A stretch of DNA of 64,000 nt from CAXXXW01 sp963665555 (GTDB lineage: Bacteria > Pseudomonadota > Alphaproteobacteria > Thalassobaculales > Thalassobaculaceae), in contig OY762308.1 of assembly GCA_963665555.2 (NCBI GenBank), forward strand, positions 1,984,001 to 2,048,000, in the 5' to 3' direction. Made by a program: the position numbers and the translations under genes. Below the pieces are notes generated by a model. That model did no database searches and was not told the origin of the DNA. It saw only the letters and a program-made list of their open reading frames with translations. Of this stretch, positions 15,597 to 24,293 are shown piece after piece; position 1 is the stretch's first letter, and the number at the start of each line of letters is the position of its first letter.

Positions 15597-16907
15597 TCAC
15601 TCCCGTTCGGGCCGGAGCAGGGTTTCGACGGAGGCCGCGATCCCCAGCAGGCGCGCGTCGCGCCCGCGCGCGGCCGCGAGCTGCAGCCCGACGGGCGCCT
15701 CCCCGGCCGGGCGCGGAAGGGGGATCGAGACCGCCGGGCAGAAGGCGAAATTCGCCGGCGCGGTGAAATCGGCCTGGGTCGCGGGGACCGGCGCGCCGAA
15801 GGGAAAGGCGGCCTGCGGCGTCGTGGGGGAGACCAGCGCGTCCGCGCCGTCGAGCGGGGCGGCGAACGCGGCGCCGGTCCGTTGGATCGCGGCGCGCGCG
15901 GCGGCGTACCGCTCCGGCCCCGCCCGCGCCCCGTATTCCAGCATCGCCCGGAAGGCGGGGGAGAAGGCGCCCGGCTCCGCCGCCAGCAGGTCCCGGCGCG
16001 CCGCGAACCCCTCGACCTCGGAGACCAGCAGCCCGGCCCGGCGCGCGGGCGAGGGGTCGTAGTCCGCGAGGCGGACGCGCCGGACCGTCGCGCCGGCCGC
16101 CGCCAGGCGCGCCGCCGCGTCCTCGAACGCCGCGCGGACCGCCGCCTCCATCCCGGCCTCGTCGAAATTGTCGAGCCTGAGGAAGACCGCGCCGTCGAGC
16201 CGCGCCGGGCGGAGCGGAAGACCGGCGAGCAGCGCCAGGTCCTCCACGCTCCGCGCCATCGGCCCCACCGTGTCGAGCGTCGTCGAGAGGGGAACGACGC
16301 CGTCGTTGGGCCAGAACCCGCCCGACGGCTTCAGCCCGGCGATTCCGCAATAGGCGGCCGGCAGGCGGACCGATCCCATCGTGTCGGTGCCGAGCGCGCC
16401 GGGGACCAGCCGCGCGGCCAGGGCCGCCGCCGAGCCGCCGCTGCTGCCGCCGGGCGTGCGTCCCGGCGCGGCGGGGTTTTCCGCGCGCCCGTGGTGCGGG
16501 TTGTCGGTCGTCGCGCCGAGCGCGCCCTCGTGCATGTTCGCCTTGCCGAGGAAGACGAGGCCGCGCGCGCGCAACAGCGCCGCGACCCCGGCGTCGCGCT
16601 CCGCCGTCCGGGCGGTTCCGAGGCCGTCGGTCGTCGGCTGCCCGGCGATGTCGATATTGTCCTTGACGGCGAGGGGAACGCCGTCCAGCGCCGACAGCGG
16701 CCGGCCGGCGGCCCGGCGCGCGTCGCTCGCCCCGGCTTCGGCGAGCGCCGCCCCGGCCGCGACATGGACGAAGGCGTTCAGGCCCCGCCCCTCGCCCTCG
16801 ATCCGCGCGAGGCAGGCGGAGACCAGCGCGCGCGCCGTGAGCCGCCCCGCCGCCAGCGCGGCCGCGGCTTCGGCGACGCCGAGATCGGCCGGGCCGGGAT
16901 CGGTCAA
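15597..16907 (-). CDS. Amidase signature family enzyme (AtzE/allophanate hydrolase-like)
   Basis: 436 aa. All three catalytic residues are visible: Lys in LAVKDNIDIAG, the bridging Ser in GGSSGGSAAALAA, and the nucleophile Ser in GTDTMGSVRLPAAYCG. The length and the GSVRLPA motif fit the AtzF/allophanate hydrolase or indoleacetamide-type branch. It hydrolyses a carboxamide to acid and ammonia in the cytoplasm. The start chosen is the TTG at 16907 because no ATG occurs before the catalytic region and GGAACC lies upstream; the first residues are therefore uncertain. Five bases separate it from the next gene in the operon. Confidence 0.88.
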   Translation of the reverse strand: MTDPGPADLGVAEAAAALAAGRLTARALVSACLARIEGEGRGLNAFVHVAAGAALAEAGASDARRAAGRPLSALDGVPLAVKDNIDIAGQPTTDGLGTARTAERDAGVAALLRARGLVFLGKANMHEGALGATTDNPHHGRAENPAAPGRTPGGSSGGSAAALAARLVPGALGTDTMGSVRLPAAYCGIAGLKPSGGFWPNDGVVPLSTTLDTVGPMARSVEDLALLAGLPLRPARLDGAVFLRLDNFDEAGMEAAVRAAFEDAAARLAAAGATVRRVRLADYDPSPARRAGLLVSEVEGFAARRDLLAAEPGAFSPAFRAMLEYGARAGPERYAAARAAIQRTGAAFAAPLDGADALVSPTTPQAAFPFGAPVPATQADFTAPANFAFCPAVSIPLPRPAGEAPVGLQLAAARGRDARLLGIAASVETLLRPERE

Positions 16908-16925
16908 GGATCGGTTCCGGGCCGG

Positions 16926-17207
16926 CTAGATGAGGCCGAACAGGCGGGCGGAGATGGCGAGCAAGAACGCCAGCAGGACGCCCGACACGAACCTGGATTC
17001 GTACCGGAGCGCGGCGACCTTGCCCCGGACCGAGGCGATTTCGCCCTTCACGGCGGCGATGTCCCGCTTCGTCGCGCGTTCGCCGCGGTTCGCCGCCGCG
17101 GCCCGGCGCAAAGCCGCGCCGAGGGCATCGGCCTGGCGGCGCTCGACCCCGGCGGCTTCGAGGTCGCGGGCGGCCTTCAGGGCGTCGAAGGTCGTGGCGG
17201 TCGGCAT
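16926..17207 (-). CDS. DUF1640-like coiled-coil membrane protein 1
   Basis: 93 aa. An N-terminal FDALKAARDLEAAGVERRQADAL block is followed by a charged coiled coil (about residues 40-70, heptad-like with KRDIAAVKGEIASVRGKVAAL) and one C-terminal membrane helix. This order is that of DUF1640, related to the mitochondrial uniporter regulator MCUR1 in eukaryotes. Bacterial function is unknown. It is a paralog of the gene at 17302-17562 and shares a 38-base upstream repeat with it. Confidence 0.75.
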   Translation of the reverse strand: MPTATTFDALKAARDLEAAGVERRQADALGAALRRAAAANRGERATKRDIAAVKGEIASVRGKVAALRYESRFVSGVLLAFLLAISARLFGLI

Positions 17208-17232
17208 GGCGGACTCCGGCTGGCGACCCGGC

Positions 17233-17270
17233 GATCCTAACCCGCCCCCGTGCGCCTGTCACGCGCCCGG
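17233..17270. repeat. 38-bp direct repeat, copy 1
   Basis: Upstream of the first DUF1640 gene. It differs from 17587-17624 at one base, marking the edge of a gene duplication. Confidence 0.85.
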
Positions 17271-17301
17271 GACGGCGACGCTCCCTTGGCCGAACCGTAT
17301 C

Positions 17302-17562
17302 CTAGGGAACGAGCTTGAGCGCGGCGATCGCGGCCACGATGCCGGCTCCCTGGAACAGCAAGCCGCGATAGAACATCGCTTGCGTCCGGGTCTCGAGGCT
17401 CTCCAGTCCCGTTTTGAGGTCGGCGACGTCGGCTTTCGTCGCGACGCTCGCGGCCATGGCGTCGCGCATCGCCGAGGCGATGGCCTTGGCCTGCCGGTCC
17501 TCCAGACCGGCGTCGGTCAGCATCTCGACGGTCTTCATGGTATCGAACGCAACGGCTTGCAT
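17302..17562 (-). CDS. DUF1640-like coiled-coil membrane protein 2
   Basis: 86 aa from the ATG at 17562. The N-terminal FDTMKTVEMLTDAGLEDRQAKAI block aligns with that of its neighbour, followed by a coiled coil (ATKADVADLKTGLESLETR) and a C-terminal helix ending in LKLVP. An upstream in-frame ATG at 17616 would add 18 residues rich in Arg and Gly that have no counterpart in the paralog, so the shorter form is preferred. Probably anchored in the inner membrane with the coiled coil in the cytoplasm. Confidence 0.7.
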   Translation of the reverse strand: MQAVAFDTMKTVEMLTDAGLEDRQAKAIASAMRDAMAASVATKADVADLKTGLESLETRTQAMFYRGLLFQGAGIVAAIAALKLVP

Positions 17563-17586
17563 CGCTCGTCTCCCGGCCGGTCGCCC

Positions 17587-17624
17587 GATCCTAACCCGCC
17601 CCCGCGCGCCTGTCACGCGCCCGG
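17587..17624. repeat. 38-bp direct repeat, copy 2
   Basis: Upstream of the second DUF1640 gene, at the same distance from its start as copy 1 from the first gene. One mismatch to 17233-17270. Confidence 0.85.
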
Positions 17625-17683
17625 CGCGCGCGGGGGCGGATCGGTGCTAGCATGGCGCCCGGACCGGGCCGGGAGCGAACGCC

Positions 17684-19696
17684 GTGACCAACCGAATCGA
17701 GATCGAGATCGCCGCGCGGCGCCCCTTCGCCGGCGGCCGGGAGTGGGGGGCGGCCGGCGCCTACGAGCGGCTGGACGGCTGGGCGCGGTTCGCGGTCGAT
17801 CCGGCGGCGCCGGCGCAGGCCGGGATCGTCGACCTCGACAAGGCGCCGCGCGACGCCGGCGGGCTGGTCGCCTTCGCCGCCGAAATCCAGGTCCTGCGCC
17901 CGGCCGACCCGGCGCGCGGCAACCGGCGGATGTTCTTCGACTACGGCAACCGCGGCAACAAGCGCGCGCTCCAGTACTTCAACGACGCCGCCCCGTCGAA
18001 CGACCCCATCGACGCCGCCCACGGCGGCAACGGCTTCCTGTTCCGGCGCGGCTACACGGTTGTCTGGGGCGCGTGGCAGGGCGACCTGCTGCCGGGAAGC
18101 GGCCGCATGACCATGCGCCTGCCGGTGGCGACGGAGGCGGACGGCGCGCCGCTGACCGGCCCCGTGCGCACCGAGTTCATCGCCACCGAGGAGGGCCGGA
18201 CGACCTTCCCGCTGAGCGGCTGGATTTCGACCCGGAGCCACCCGACGGTCTCGCGCGACACGCGCCGGGCGCGGCTGACCCGGCGGCGCTACCCCGGCGA
18301 CCCGCGCGAGGACGTCCCGCCCCAGGCCTGGAGCTTCGCGCGCGTCGAGGGCGGGCGGGGGATGGACTTCCAGGGCGCGGAGACGGCGCTGGTCCCCTCC
18401 GACACGCATATCCACCTGGCCGAGGGGTTCGCGCCGGGCTGGATCTACGAACTCGTCTATACCGGCCGCGACCCGCTGGTGCTGGGCCTCGGCCACGCGG
18501 CGGTGCGCGACCTCGCGAGCTTCCTCAGATACGACCGGAGCGAAGCCAACCCGCTGGCCGCCTGGGAGATCGAGAAGGCGTACTGCTTCGGGCGCTCGCA
18601 GACCGGGCGCTGCATCCGCGACGCGATCTGGCGCGGCTTCAACGCCGACGCGCAAGGCCGCAAGGCGTTCGACGGCGCGATAAGCCATGTCGCCGGGGCG
18701 GGGCGGATGTGGCTCAACCACCGTTTCGCCAACGCCGTCGTCCCCGCCGGTCAGCAATACGAGGAGCACGACAACATCGCCGACGCCTTCCCCTTCGCCT
18801 ATGCCGAGAGCACCGACCACCTCACCGGGCGGACCGACGCGATCTGCAAGCGCCCGGACACCGACCCGCTGGTCCTGCACAGCCAGACCGCGACCGAGTA
18901 CTGGCAGCGGCGCGGTTCGCTGGTCCACACCGACAGCCGGGGGAACGACCTCGACCTCCCGGAGAATGTGCGCCTCTATTTCTGGGCGAGCGCGCAGCAT
19001 GTCGGCGATCCGCTCCAGGGCGCGCCGGCGCGGGGCCTCTGCCGGAACCCGGCCAATGTCGTGCAGACCTCGATGCTGTTCCGCGCGATGCTGGACGCGC
19101 TCGACCGCTGGGCGACCGACGGGACGCCGCCGCCCCCCAGCCGCTATCCGAGGCGCGCCGACGGGACGCTCGTTACGATGGAGGAGTGGCGGGCCGGCTT
19201 CCCCGATGTCCCCGGCCTCGCCCTGCCGCGCGGGCCGAGCCGCCTGCCCTTGCGCGACCACGGCCCGGACGCGGACGCGGGCGTCGTCGAGAAGGTCCCG
19301 CCGGAGACGGTGGACGAGGAGGGCTACGCCGTCCTGGTGCCGGCGACGGATTCGGACGGCAACGATGTCGCCGGCGTGCGCGCGCCGATGGTGGCGGCCC
19401 CGCTGGCGACCTATCTCGGCTGGAACCTGCGGGCGCGCCCGTGGGGCGAGGGCGCGATGCACGAGTTCTCCGGGAGCACGGTCCCGCTGCCCGAAACCGA
19501 GGCCGTCCGCCGCGCCACCGGCGATCCGCGCCGCCCGGTCGAGGCGCGCTACGGCGACGCGGCGGGATATGTCGCGGCGATCGAACGGGCGGCGCGCTTC
19601 CTGGCCGCCGACGGCCTGATGCTGGAGGAGGATGTCGAGCGGGCCGCCGATCTCGCCCGGAACTGGGGCGCGCCCCGGCACGATGTGCGCCTGTAG
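17684..19696 (+). CDS. alpha/beta hydrolase-domain protein (Abhydrolase_10 family)
   Basis: 670 aa. The N-terminal part (about 1-200) is beta-rich and opens with IEIAARRPFAGGREWGAAGAYERLDG, characteristic of this family. The catalytic domain follows, with the nucleophile in YCFGRSQTGRC and a RFANA/EEHDNIADAFPFAYAES region. The last about 120 residues hold ATDSDGNDVAGVRAPMV and the TYLGWNLR segment, seen in large secreted or cytoplasmic esterases acting on bulky substrates. No signal peptide is evident, so it probably works in the cytoplasm. The GTG at 17684 has GGGAG seven bases upstream. Substrate unknown; family members occur in alkaloid and terpenoid degradation loci. Confidence 0.85.
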   Translation: MTNRIEIEIAARRPFAGGREWGAAGAYERLDGWARFAVDPAAPAQAGIVDLDKAPRDAGGLVAFAAEIQVLRPADPARGNRRMFFDYGNRGNKRALQYFNDAAPSNDPIDAAHGGNGFLFRRGYTVVWGAWQGDLLPGSGRMTMRLPVATEADGAPLTGPVRTEFIATEEGRTTFPLSGWISTRSHPTVSRDTRRARLTRRRYPGDPREDVPPQAWSFARVEGGRGMDFQGAETALVPSDTHIHLAEGFAPGWIYELVYTGRDPLVLGLGHAAVRDLASFLRYDRSEANPLAAWEIEKAYCFGRSQTGRCIRDAIWRGFNADAQGRKAFDGAISHVAGAGRMWLNHRFANAVVPAGQQYEEHDNIADAFPFAYAESTDHLTGRTDAICKRPDTDPLVLHSQTATEYWQRRGSLVHTDSRGNDLDLPENVRLYFWASAQHVGDPLQGAPARGLCRNPANVVQTSMLFRAMLDALDRWATDGTPPPPSRYPRRADGTLVTMEEWRAGFPDVPGLALPRGPSRLPLRDHGPDADAGVVEKVPPETVDEEGYAVLVPATDSDGNDVAGVRAPMVAAPLATYLGWNLRARPWGEGAMHEFSGSTVPLPETEAVRRATGDPRRPVEARYGDAAGYVAAIERAARFLAADGLMLEEDVERAADLARNWGAPRHDVRL

Positions 19697-19715
19697 CGCC
19701 GCGCGCGGCCCGGCC

Positions 19716-20846
19716 CTAGCGCGGGAGCGAGGCCCCGTCGTGGACCCGGATGTTCACCCGCGCGCGCATCCCCGGCGTCAGGCCGGGCGGCGGCGCGTCG
19801 ATCGAAATCCGCACCGGCACCCGCTCCACCCCCCCGCCGAAGCGCGAGCCGGAGCCGGGCGTCTCCACCCCCATCGCGGCGGCGGTGGCGTTGCCGATGC
19901 GCCGCACGACGCCGGAGAACTCCTCGAAGGGCCGGGTTTCGAGATCGATCGACACCGGCTGGCCGACCCGCACATGGCGCAGCCGGCCCTCGTCCACATA
20001 GGCCTCGATCCAGAACTTCGCCGGGTCGTGCAGCGTCAGGATGGGCACGCCGTCCTCAACGTACTCGCCGGCATAGCGGTGGATGCGCCCGATGGCGCCG
20101 GCGATGGGCGAGACGATGCGCCGCCGGCCGAGCGCCTCCTCGCGCAGGCGGATGTCGTCCTCGATCCGGGCGCGTTCGAGGTCGGAGATGGCGATCTCGC
20201 GCTCGATGACCTCGGCCCGGCCGGCGGTGGCGCCGAGCCGCTCGCGCTCGCGCCGCGCCACCTCGACATTGGCCTCGGCGAGCGCGGCGCGGCCGCGCAG
20301 GTCGAGCGCCTTGTCCCGTTCGGCGTTGAACCTGTCCTCGGGGAGGTGCCGTTTCTCGAACAGGAAGCGCAGGCGCTCCAGGTTCGCGTCGGACAGTTCC
20401 GCGCGCTCCCGGGCGGCGTCGCGCTCCAGTTCGGCGGCGCGGATCTGCCGGTCCCGCGTGCGCAGCCCGGAGGCGAGTTCGGCCTCGAAGGCGCGCTTTT
20501 CCGAGACCAGACGGGCGCGCTCGGCCGCCTTCAGCGCGAGGTCGGTGCCGAGCGCCGCCAGTTCCAGCCGGATGTCGGCGTCGTCGAGCCGGACGAGCAG
20601 GTCGCCGGCCGCGACCCGCGCCCCCTCCTCGACCGCGATCCCGGCGATCCGCCCGTTCACCTGGGCCGAAATCGCGATCAGTTCGCCCCGGACGCGCGCC
20701 TCGTCCTCGTAGACATGGGTGAACCAGTGGAGGACCTCGTACCCGGCGAGCGCGGCGCCGCCGGCCAGGCCGAGGACCACGACGGCCTTCAATGTCCGCT
20801 TCAGAGCCACATCCGCACGCGACGCCCGACCCGCGCTCCCGCCCAT
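19716..20846 (-). CDS. HlyD/EmrA family membrane fusion protein
   Basis: 376 aa from the ATG at 20846; the frame stays open to a TTG at 20891, which would add 15 residues before the membrane anchor. One N-terminal membrane helix (VVVLGLAGGAALAGYEVL) is followed by the first lipoyl half (VNGRIAGIAVEEGARVAAGDLLVRLDDAD), a long coiled-coil hairpin (about residues 100-230), the second lipoyl half (SPIAGAIGRIHRYAGEYVEDG) and a beta-barrel domain. Such proteins bridge an inner-membrane exporter to the outer membrane. The divergently encoded MFS transporter starts only 95 bases away and is the obvious partner. No outer-membrane factor is in the window. Confidence 0.88.
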   Translation of the reverse strand: MGGSAGRASRADVALKRTLKAVVVLGLAGGAALAGYEVLHWFTHVYEDEARVRGELIAISAQVNGRIAGIAVEEGARVAAGDLLVRLDDADIRLELAALGTDLALKAAERARLVSEKRAFEAELASGLRTRDRQIRAAELERDAARERAELSDANLERLRFLFEKRHLPEDRFNAERDKALDLRGRAALAEANVEVARRERERLGATAGRAEVIEREIAISDLERARIEDDIRLREEALGRRRIVSPIAGAIGRIHRYAGEYVEDGVPILTLHDPAKFWIEAYVDEGRLRHVRVGQPVSIDLETRPFEEFSGVVRRIGNATAAAMGVETPGSGSRFGGGVERVPVRISIDAPPPGLTPGMRARVNIRVHDGASLPR

Positions 20847-20941
20847 GGCGGCGGGACGCGCGACGCTAGCGGCTATCCCGGCCGCGGTCAACGAAACCGC
20901 CGGGCGGCGGCCCGGGCCGCGCGGGCGCGGGGGCGGAAGCC

Positions 20942-22264
20942 GTGACCGACGCGGCGCGGAGCGCCGACGGGCCGGCCGCGACGGGCGGCGGCTCCCACAT
21001 CCGCGCGCTGCTGGGCGACCCGAACTTCTTCTCCGTGTGGACCGTCGGCGGGCTGTCGGGCGTGATCCGCTGGTTCCAGTTGCTGGCCTTCGGGGTCTAC
21101 ACCTTCGAGATCACCGGCTCGCCGCTGCTGGTCTCCAGCATCCCGGTGCTGTGGATGCTGCCGCTGACCCTGTGCGGGCCGCTGGTGGGCGTGGTCTCGG
21201 AGCGGCTGAACCGCAAGACGCTGCTGACGGTCTCGCTGGCGTCGGTGACGGCGTTGCAGGTTGTCATGGCGGCCCTGGCGCGGGAGGGCGAACTCGGCTA
21301 CGGGGCGATCGCCGTCGCGTCCTTCCTGAGCGGGCTGTTCTGGGCCTCCGACATCCCGCTGCGCCGGCGCATCCTGGGCGACCTGTCGGGCGGGCGCGTT
21401 TCCGCCGCGATGGGGCTGGATTCGGCGACCGGCAACGCCACGCGCATGGCCGGGCCGCTGCTCGGCGGCGTGGTGCTGCAGCTTCTGGGCATGTTCGGCG
21501 TTTTCGCGCTGAGCGGGGCGATCTACGGCGCCTGCCTGCTGCTGGCGCTGGCGGCGCGGGTTCCGGGCCGCGCGGGGATCGGCGGCGCGCCGCCCTTCCT
21601 GCGCGACCTCGCCGGCGGCGTGCGTTTCGCGGCCGGCGACCCGACGCTGCGGCGCATCCTTTCGGTCACCATCGTGTTCAACATCTGGGGGTTTCCCTTC
21701 ACCTCGATGATCCCCATCCTCGGCCGCGACGAACTGGGCCTGTCGCCCTTCCTGGTGGGCGTGCTCTCCAGCATGGAGGGGCTGGGCGCCTTCGTCGGCG
21801 CGATGGCGATCGCTATCCACGCGCGCCCGGAGGCGTTCTTCCGCATCTACATCTACGGCACCGTGTTCTACCTGGCGGCGATCGGCTACCTCTCGGTGCT
21901 GACCTTCGTGGCGGGCGGGCCGTGGCACTCCTTCCTCGCCACCGGCGCGACGCTGGCGGCGATCGGCGTGGGCAGCGCGTGTTTCGCGGCGATGCAGGGG
22001 ACGCTGACCTACCTCGCGGCGCCGCCGGAGTACCGCAGCCGGGTGCTGGGCGTGCTGACGCTGTGCATCGGGACCGGCCCGATCGGCTTCTTCAACGTGG
22101 GCTGGATGGCCGAGGCGTTCGGCGTGGCGAGCGCGCTCGCCATCGTCTCGGCCGAGGGGCTGTTCGCGCTGCTGGTCCTGTGGGCGTGGAGCGGCGACGC
22201 GCCGGTCCGCGCGCCCGACGGCGAGGGCGGGCGGCCGGGCGCGGACGCCCTCCCCCGCCGGTAG
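20942..22264 (+). CDS. MFS transporter, EntS/MFS_3-like exporter
   Basis: 440 aa with about twelve membrane helices. The loop between helices two and three contains the MFS signature-like GVVSERLNRKTLL, and the pattern around FWASDIPLRRRILGDLSGG fits the EntS-like branch that exports siderophores and drugs. GTG start at 20942 with a GGAAG site. The divergent HlyD-type gene suggests that the two may form an export pair. It converges on the aminotransferase with four bases between the stops, so transcripts are expected to collide or share a terminator. Confidence 0.88.
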   Translation: MTDAARSADGPAATGGGSHIRALLGDPNFFSVWTVGGLSGVIRWFQLLAFGVYTFEITGSPLLVSSIPVLWMLPLTLCGPLVGVVSERLNRKTLLTVSLASVTALQVVMAALAREGELGYGAIAVASFLSGLFWASDIPLRRRILGDLSGGRVSAAMGLDSATGNATRMAGPLLGGVVLQLLGMFGVFALSGAIYGACLLLALAARVPGRAGIGGAPPFLRDLAGGVRFAAGDPTLRRILSVTIVFNIWGFPFTSMIPILGRDELGLSPFLVGVLSSMEGLGAFVGAMAIAIHARPEAFFRIYIYGTVFYLAAIGYLSVLTFVAGGPWHSFLATGATLAAIGVGSACFAAMQGTLTYLAAPPEYRSRVLGVLTLCIGTGPIGFFNVGWMAEAFGVASALAIVSAEGLFALLVLWAWSGDAPVRAPDGEGGRPGADALPRR

Positions 22265-22268
22265 CCCG

Positions 22269-23483
22269 TCAGTAGGTCGTCGGGCCGGCCGTGTCCCTCT
22301 TGGCTTGCGTCACATGCGCGATCGCCGCCGTCACGCCGCCGGAGCCGTGCGGCACGTCGAGATAGCCCAGCGTCGATTCGACCGCGCCCAGCGCGCCGTA
22401 GAGCATCGGCGCGTTCATGTCGCCCATGTGGCCGACACGGAAGGCGCGCCCGTCCAGCAGGCCGAGGCCGCCGCCCAGCCCAGCCATCATCTCGTCGCGG
22501 CAGACGTTCTTGAGCCGGTTGGCGTCGATCCCGTCGGCGGTCAGGATCGTGGTGACGCCGACGGAGCGCTCGCGCGGCTCCAGCGCGTTGAACGACAGCG
22601 CGCCGCCCTGGCCCCAGGCCTCGACGGCGGCGTGGGTCGCGCCGGCCAGCACGCGGTGGCGCTCGAAAATCGTCTCCAGCCCCTCCTCGAAGATCATGTC
22701 CAGCGCCTCGCGCAGGCCGAACACCAGCAGCTGCGGCGCGGTGCCGCAGAACTTGCGGTAGTGCTCGGCCTCCAGCCGCGTGCGCCAGTCCCAGTAGCGC
22801 CGGGGCATCGTCGAGGCCTCGTGCGCGGCCAGCGCCCTGTCGCCGGCCGCGACCACGCCGAGGCCGGGCGCCATCATCAGCCCCTTCTGCGAGGCCGACA
22901 CGGTGACGTCCACGCCCCAGTCGTCCATCCGGTAGTCCACCGTGCCGAGCGTGGCGATGGTGTCGACCAGCAGCAGGGCGGGATGGCCGGCCGCGTCCAT
23001 GGCGGCGCGCACGGCCGGGATGTCGCAGGTGGTCGAGGCGGCGGTGTCGGTGTGGACCAGCAGCACGCCCTTGATCGCGCCGTCCCCGTCCGCCCGGAGC
23101 GCCGCCTCGACCGCCTCGGGCCGGATCGCGCGCCGCCAGTCGCCGGGCAGGTCAACGACTTCGAGGTCGAGCGCGGCGGCCATGTCGCGCCAGGCGTTGG
23201 AGAAATTGCCGCTCTCCGGCGCCAGCACCTTGTCGCCGGGCGAGAACACATTGGCGAGCGCCGCCTCCCAGGCCCCGTGGCCGTTGCTGGCGTAGAGGAA
23301 AATCTCGCCCTCGGTGCGCACGACCCGGCGCATGTCCCGGAAGCAGGAGATCGACACATCGAGGAACTCCGGGTCCGAGAGGTCGAGCGTCGGCCGGTGC
23401 ATCGCGTTCATCACCCGGTCGGGCACGTTGGTCGGGCCGGGCGTGTTGAGGAACTTGCGGCCCCGCTTGAGGGTATTGGCCAT
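22269..23483 (-). CDS. Class V aminotransferase (alanine/serine-glyoxylate type)
   Basis: 404 aa, PLP fold type I. It opens with LNTPGPTNVPDRVMNAMHRPTLDLSDPEF, the substrate loop of serine/alanine-glyoxylate aminotransferases, and has the Schiff-base lysine in VSASQKGLM with the preceding VDTIATLGTVDYRMDDWGVD strand holding the Asp that contacts the PLP nitrogen. Roles include the serine cycle, photorespiration-type glyoxylate use and amino-acid catabolism. It is alone in its unit; no hydroxypyruvate reductase lies nearby, so the pathway is uncertain. ATG at 23483. Confidence 0.88.
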   Translation of the reverse strand: MANTLKRGRKFLNTPGPTNVPDRVMNAMHRPTLDLSDPEFLDVSISCFRDMRRVVRTEGEIFLYASNGHGAWEAALANVFSPGDKVLAPESGNFSNAWRDMAAALDLEVVDLPGDWRRAIRPEAVEAALRADGDGAIKGVLLVHTDTAASTTCDIPAVRAAMDAAGHPALLLVDTIATLGTVDYRMDDWGVDVTVSASQKGLMMAPGLGVVAAGDRALAAHEASTMPRRYWDWRTRLEAEHYRKFCGTAPQLLVFGLREALDMIFEEGLETIFERHRVLAGATHAAVEAWGQGGALSFNALEPRERSVGVTTILTADGIDANRLKNVCRDEMMAGLGGGLGLLDGRAFRVGHMGDMNAPMLYGALGAVESTLGYLDVPHGSGGVTAAIAHVTQAKRDTAGPTTY

Positions 23484-23588
23484 GGACTCCGCCGTTTCGG
23501 GACAGGGAACGCCGGCGCGAAGGCCGGCGGGCTGCGACCATACAGCCGCCGCGCCGCGAGGGAAAGCGATAAGGACGGGGGCGCGGCG

Positions 23589-24281
23589 TCAGGAGCGGGG
23601 GTCGGAATCGTCTTCCCGGCGGGCGTCGCCGCCCACGGTCGAACCGGCCGGGCCGGGCGGGCCGATCTCGCCAGACGACAGTCCGTTCGCGAACCCTCTC
23701 TCGATTTCCCGCACTTGTTCCCTCAGCCGCGCATTGATGGCGTTCGCCTCGTCCTTCGCGTCGGAAGCGGATTGGGGTATCGGACGGCCGGTCCCGTCCA
23801 CAAACCCGTCGGGAGACGGCAATGGGCCGCGATACCGCACATTGGCGGCCCTCGTCTCGAACGCTTCCACAACCGCGGGATCGCGCGGACCGCGGCCGTC
23901 CGCGGCGAGGTCGGTCGTCCGGTTACCGTCCGCGAGCAGGTTGGAAGCCATCCTCTCAAGCGCCTCGAGCGTCTCGGAATCGCGCAGATTGCGGCTGTCG
24001 GTGGCGATTTCCGTCGTCCGGCCGCCATCCGTCCTGACGATGTTGGTCGGCCGCAGGGGGGCCGAATCGATGTCGCGGCGGGAAAGGCCCCACATCCCCA
24101 GGACCGCCACGAACAACAGGCCGGCGCACGAAAACGGAAGCCAGGCCCGGTCCGGCGTTTCCCGCCAGAACGCAAAACCCTCCCACAAACAATAACCGCA
24201 CAACAGGACGAGAAGCGCGATTACGGCTTGGCTACCGGCGGGCTTGACCGCGATGAGCGCTTTCAGATCGAGTTTCGGCAC
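23589..24281 (-). CDS. Membrane protein of unknown function with a 33-residue internal repeat
   Basis: 230 aa, GTG start at 24281, twelve bases after the stop of the upstream gene. Two membrane helices (about residues 18-38 and 48-65) are followed by a soluble domain. Within it a 33-residue unit occurs twice: one beginning DGGRTTEIATDSRNLRD and one beginning DGNRTTDLAADGRGPRD. A coiled region (SDAKDEANAINARLREQVREIERGF) and a Pro/Gly-rich end follow. No known domain is recognised. Codon choice is less GC-biased than in the flanking aminotransferase genes, which hints at transfer. Its partner is the putative beta-helix protein at 24294-24674. Confidence 0.7.
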   Translation of the reverse strand: MPKLDLKALIAVKPAGSQAVIALLVLLCGYCLWEGFAFWRETPDRAWLPFSCAGLLFVAVLGMWGLSRRDIDSAPLRPTNIVRTDGGRTTEIATDSRNLRDSETLEALERMASNLLADGNRTTDLAADGRGPRDPAVVEAFETRAANVRYRGPLPSPDGFVDGTGRPIPQSASDAKDEANAINARLREQVREIERGFANGLSSGEIGPPGPAGSTVGGDARREDDSDPRS

Positions 24282-24293
24282 GGAATCGCTCGG

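Noticed and set aside
19716..22264. HlyD-type protein as part of a type I secretion system for the RTX protein
   Set aside because: The partner is an MFS transporter, not an ABC exporter, and the RTX gene is over 30 kb away; this fits an EmrA-type drug or siderophore exporter.
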